From the NCBI GenBank assembly GCA_050735975.1, contig JBOHVS010000317.1, forward strand, positions 1-8,260: 8,260 nt of DNA, written 5' to 3'. Below the pieces are notes generated by a model that ran no database searches, was not told where the DNA came from, and saw only the letters and a program-made list of their open reading frames with translations. Positions 7,630-8,260 of the stretch are shown piece by piece (within the stretch, counting starts at the first letter, position 1; every line of letters begins with the position of its first letter). The stretch is from DATMBL01 sp050735975. Its GTDB lineage: Bacteria; Desulfobacterota; Binatia; UBA9968. The translations under genes and the position numbers were made by a program.

Positions 7630-7650
7630 GACTCTGGCTTCTGACCTCTG
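7630..7650. repeat. Low-complexity NNNTCTG heptamer run
   Basis: Three consecutive 7-base units ending in TCTG (GACTCTG, GCTTCTG, ACCTCTG) in the non-coding stretch upstream of the DUF72 gene. On the minus strand this is a CAGA-rich purine-biased tract. No function is evident; short runs of this kind are intergenic low-complexity sequence. Confidence 0.4.
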
Positions 7651-7798
7651 ATTTTCCCCCTGCTCATAGATCATCCGCTCCATCCTGTCGCACTTCTGAT
7701 GATTCGCGTTAACGTTTGTCGCGCAAGTAGGACGTGGCGCTCGTTTATTCTTTGAAAGATTCGGTTCGAGCCCCTGGTATGTAGTTTGCTCGCAGAAT

Positions 7799-7975
7799 AT
7801 GGGTGCGATGAGTACGTGGTCAGAAAAAAGGAGCGTCTTTACGAGCGAAGGTCCGGCGGCATGGGCGCTGTTCGCGATTCTTGGTCCGCTCATCTTCCTC
7901 GTCGTTTTCTATATGACAACCTTATTTCTGAGCCTCTTCTGGCCGCTCGACAGCGCACCGTTTATGTTTCTGTAA
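7799..7975 (+). CDS. Putative small membrane protein (55-58 aa)
   Basis: A short plus-strand frame in the gap between the DUF72 gene and surE. From the ATG at 7808 it encodes 55 residues: a polar N-terminus (MSTWSEKRSVFTSEGPAA), a long hydrophobic stretch from about residue 19 to 46 (WALFAILGPLIFLVVFYMTT and onward to FWPL), and a short tail. That is one long or two tightly packed membrane helices, a layout common in real small membrane proteins. An in-frame ATG three codons earlier (7799-7801) gives 58 residues. Neither has a strong Shine-Dalgarno; a GGG sits 4 bases before the second ATG. The frame is divergent from DUF72 and convergent with surE. No family is recognised. It fills the only sizeable gene-free stretch, and codons are GC-rich at third positions, which favours coding, but chance is not excluded. 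Confidence 0.45.
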   Translation: MGAMSTWSEKRSVFTSEGPAAWALFAILGPLIFLVVFYMTTLFLSLFWPLDSAPFMFL

Positions 7976-8086
7976 GCGTCTTGTTCCATGCTTTCTCGTC
8001 TATGTTTGAAAACGGCCGCTACAAGGCACGACCGTCAAGCCCAAGGCGCAATGACGCACAGCTTAAGCACCCCAACTTCCTCGGTT
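7976..8086. other. Short convergent intergenic stretch with no recognised element
   Basis: The 111 bases between the end of the small plus-strand frame and the surE stop codon. I looked for terminator hairpins with a T-run on either strand and found only the short palindrome GCTTAAGC, without a tail. Nothing else is supported. Confidence 0.4.
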
Positions 8087-8260
8087 TTAGTCCAGATGCC
8101 GCCTGGACTGCGCGGCGGCCAGTTCTTTCTCATTAGTCAGATCTAAACGCAACGGCGTCATTGAAACGTAACCCTTCTCGACGGCCCAGCGGTCGGTACC
8201 CTCTTCCACCTGCTCAATAGTGATGATAGTAAACCAAAAGTGTTTTCGCCCCATCGGGTC
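8087..8260 (-). CDS. surE: 5'/3'-nucleotidase SurE (C-terminal part, runs off window)
   Basis: The last 57 codons of a gene entering from the right edge and ending in TAA at 8087-8089. The fragment carries the conserved SurE C-terminus: a DPMGRKHFWF block, then EEGTDRWAVEKGYVSMTPL and LRLDLT, which match the EGTD-x-WA-x-x-x-GYVS-x-TPL-x-x-DLT pattern of the family. SurE is a metal-dependent nucleoside-monophosphate phosphatase (5'/3'-nucleotidase) linked to stationary-phase survival, acting as a cytosolic oligomer. The catalytic Asp-Asp motif lies at the N-terminus and is outside the window. The tail after DLT (NEKELAAAQSRRHLD) is charged and variable, as usual. It is the most upstream minus-strand gene here, 527 bases before DUF72, too far to assume an operon. 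Confidence 0.9.
   Translation of the reverse strand, partial: DPMGRKHFWFTIITIEQVEEGTDRWAVEKGYVSMTPLRLDLTNEKELAAAQSRRHLD

Noticed and set aside
7757..7776. GGTTCGAGCC-like T-arm of a tRNA, possibly an attachment-site remnant
   Set aside because: The T-loop resembles TTCGA but the stem fails at the third pair (C opposite C), and no acceptor, anticodon or D-arm sequence surrounds it.
7752..7783. TTGAAA as a -35 box for the small plus-strand frame
   Set aside because: No acceptable -10 hexamer lies 16-18 bases downstream; the nearest candidate, TATGTA, is 20 bases away and matches poorly.
7561..7893. 110-codon minus-strand frame upstream of the DUF72 gene
   Set aside because: Composition is polar and patternless, it has no recognisable domain, and it covers low-complexity intergenic sequence and the opposite strand of the more convincing small membrane frame.
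7786..8136. 116-codon plus-strand frame overlapping the surE end
   Set aside because: It runs antisense into the well-supported surE C-terminus and shares the same strand, in another frame, with the hydrophobic small protein, which reads far more like a protein.

Overview
The window carries a chromosomal bacterial segment in which every confidently identified gene lies on the minus strand. In transcription order (high to low coordinates) they are: the last 57 codons of surE (5'/3'-nucleotidase), a DUF72 TIM-barrel protein, a very large soluble hybrid sensor histidine kinase (about 1640 residues), a membrane-anchored endonuclease/exonuclease/phosphatase (EEP) protein, and the first 69 codons of an MgtC/SapB-family membrane protein. 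No rRNA, tRNA, CRISPR array, insertion sequence or phage gene was seen.

Organism: moderately GC-rich DNA, GTG and TTG starts, Shine-Dalgarno-like sites, a kinase full of PAS_3-type sensors, and a TCTG-rich low-complexity intergenic stretch suggest a soil or environmental Gram-negative-type bacterium. Acidobacteriota is my best guess from the flavour of surE, DUF72 and the kinase. This is inference only; no marker gene in the window settles it.

Layout: 1-209 MgtC/SapB start; 166-408 a doubtful small basic ORF bridging the gap to the next gene; 359-1417 EEP protein; 1418-1595 intergenic with a candidate promoter and a perfectly phased 15-bp tandem repeat; 1596-6524 hybrid kinase; 6525-6635 intergenic with a consensus -35 hexamer and an inverted repeat; 6636-7559 DUF72; 7560-8086 the largest gene-poor stretch, holding one plausible 55-58 residue membrane miniprotein on the plus strand (7799-7975); 8087-8260 surE C-terminus.

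How they fit together: gaps of 111 to 527 bases between the minus-strand genes argue for separate or loosely coupled transcription units rather than one tight operon. The kinase has two complete His-kinase/receiver modules but no neighbouring response regulator or HPt protein, so its partner lies elsewhere. The most noteworthy items are the double-hybrid kinase architecture, the small divergent membrane ORF, and the tandem repeat upstream of the EEP gene. I saw no convincing sign of a wholly new multi-gene system.
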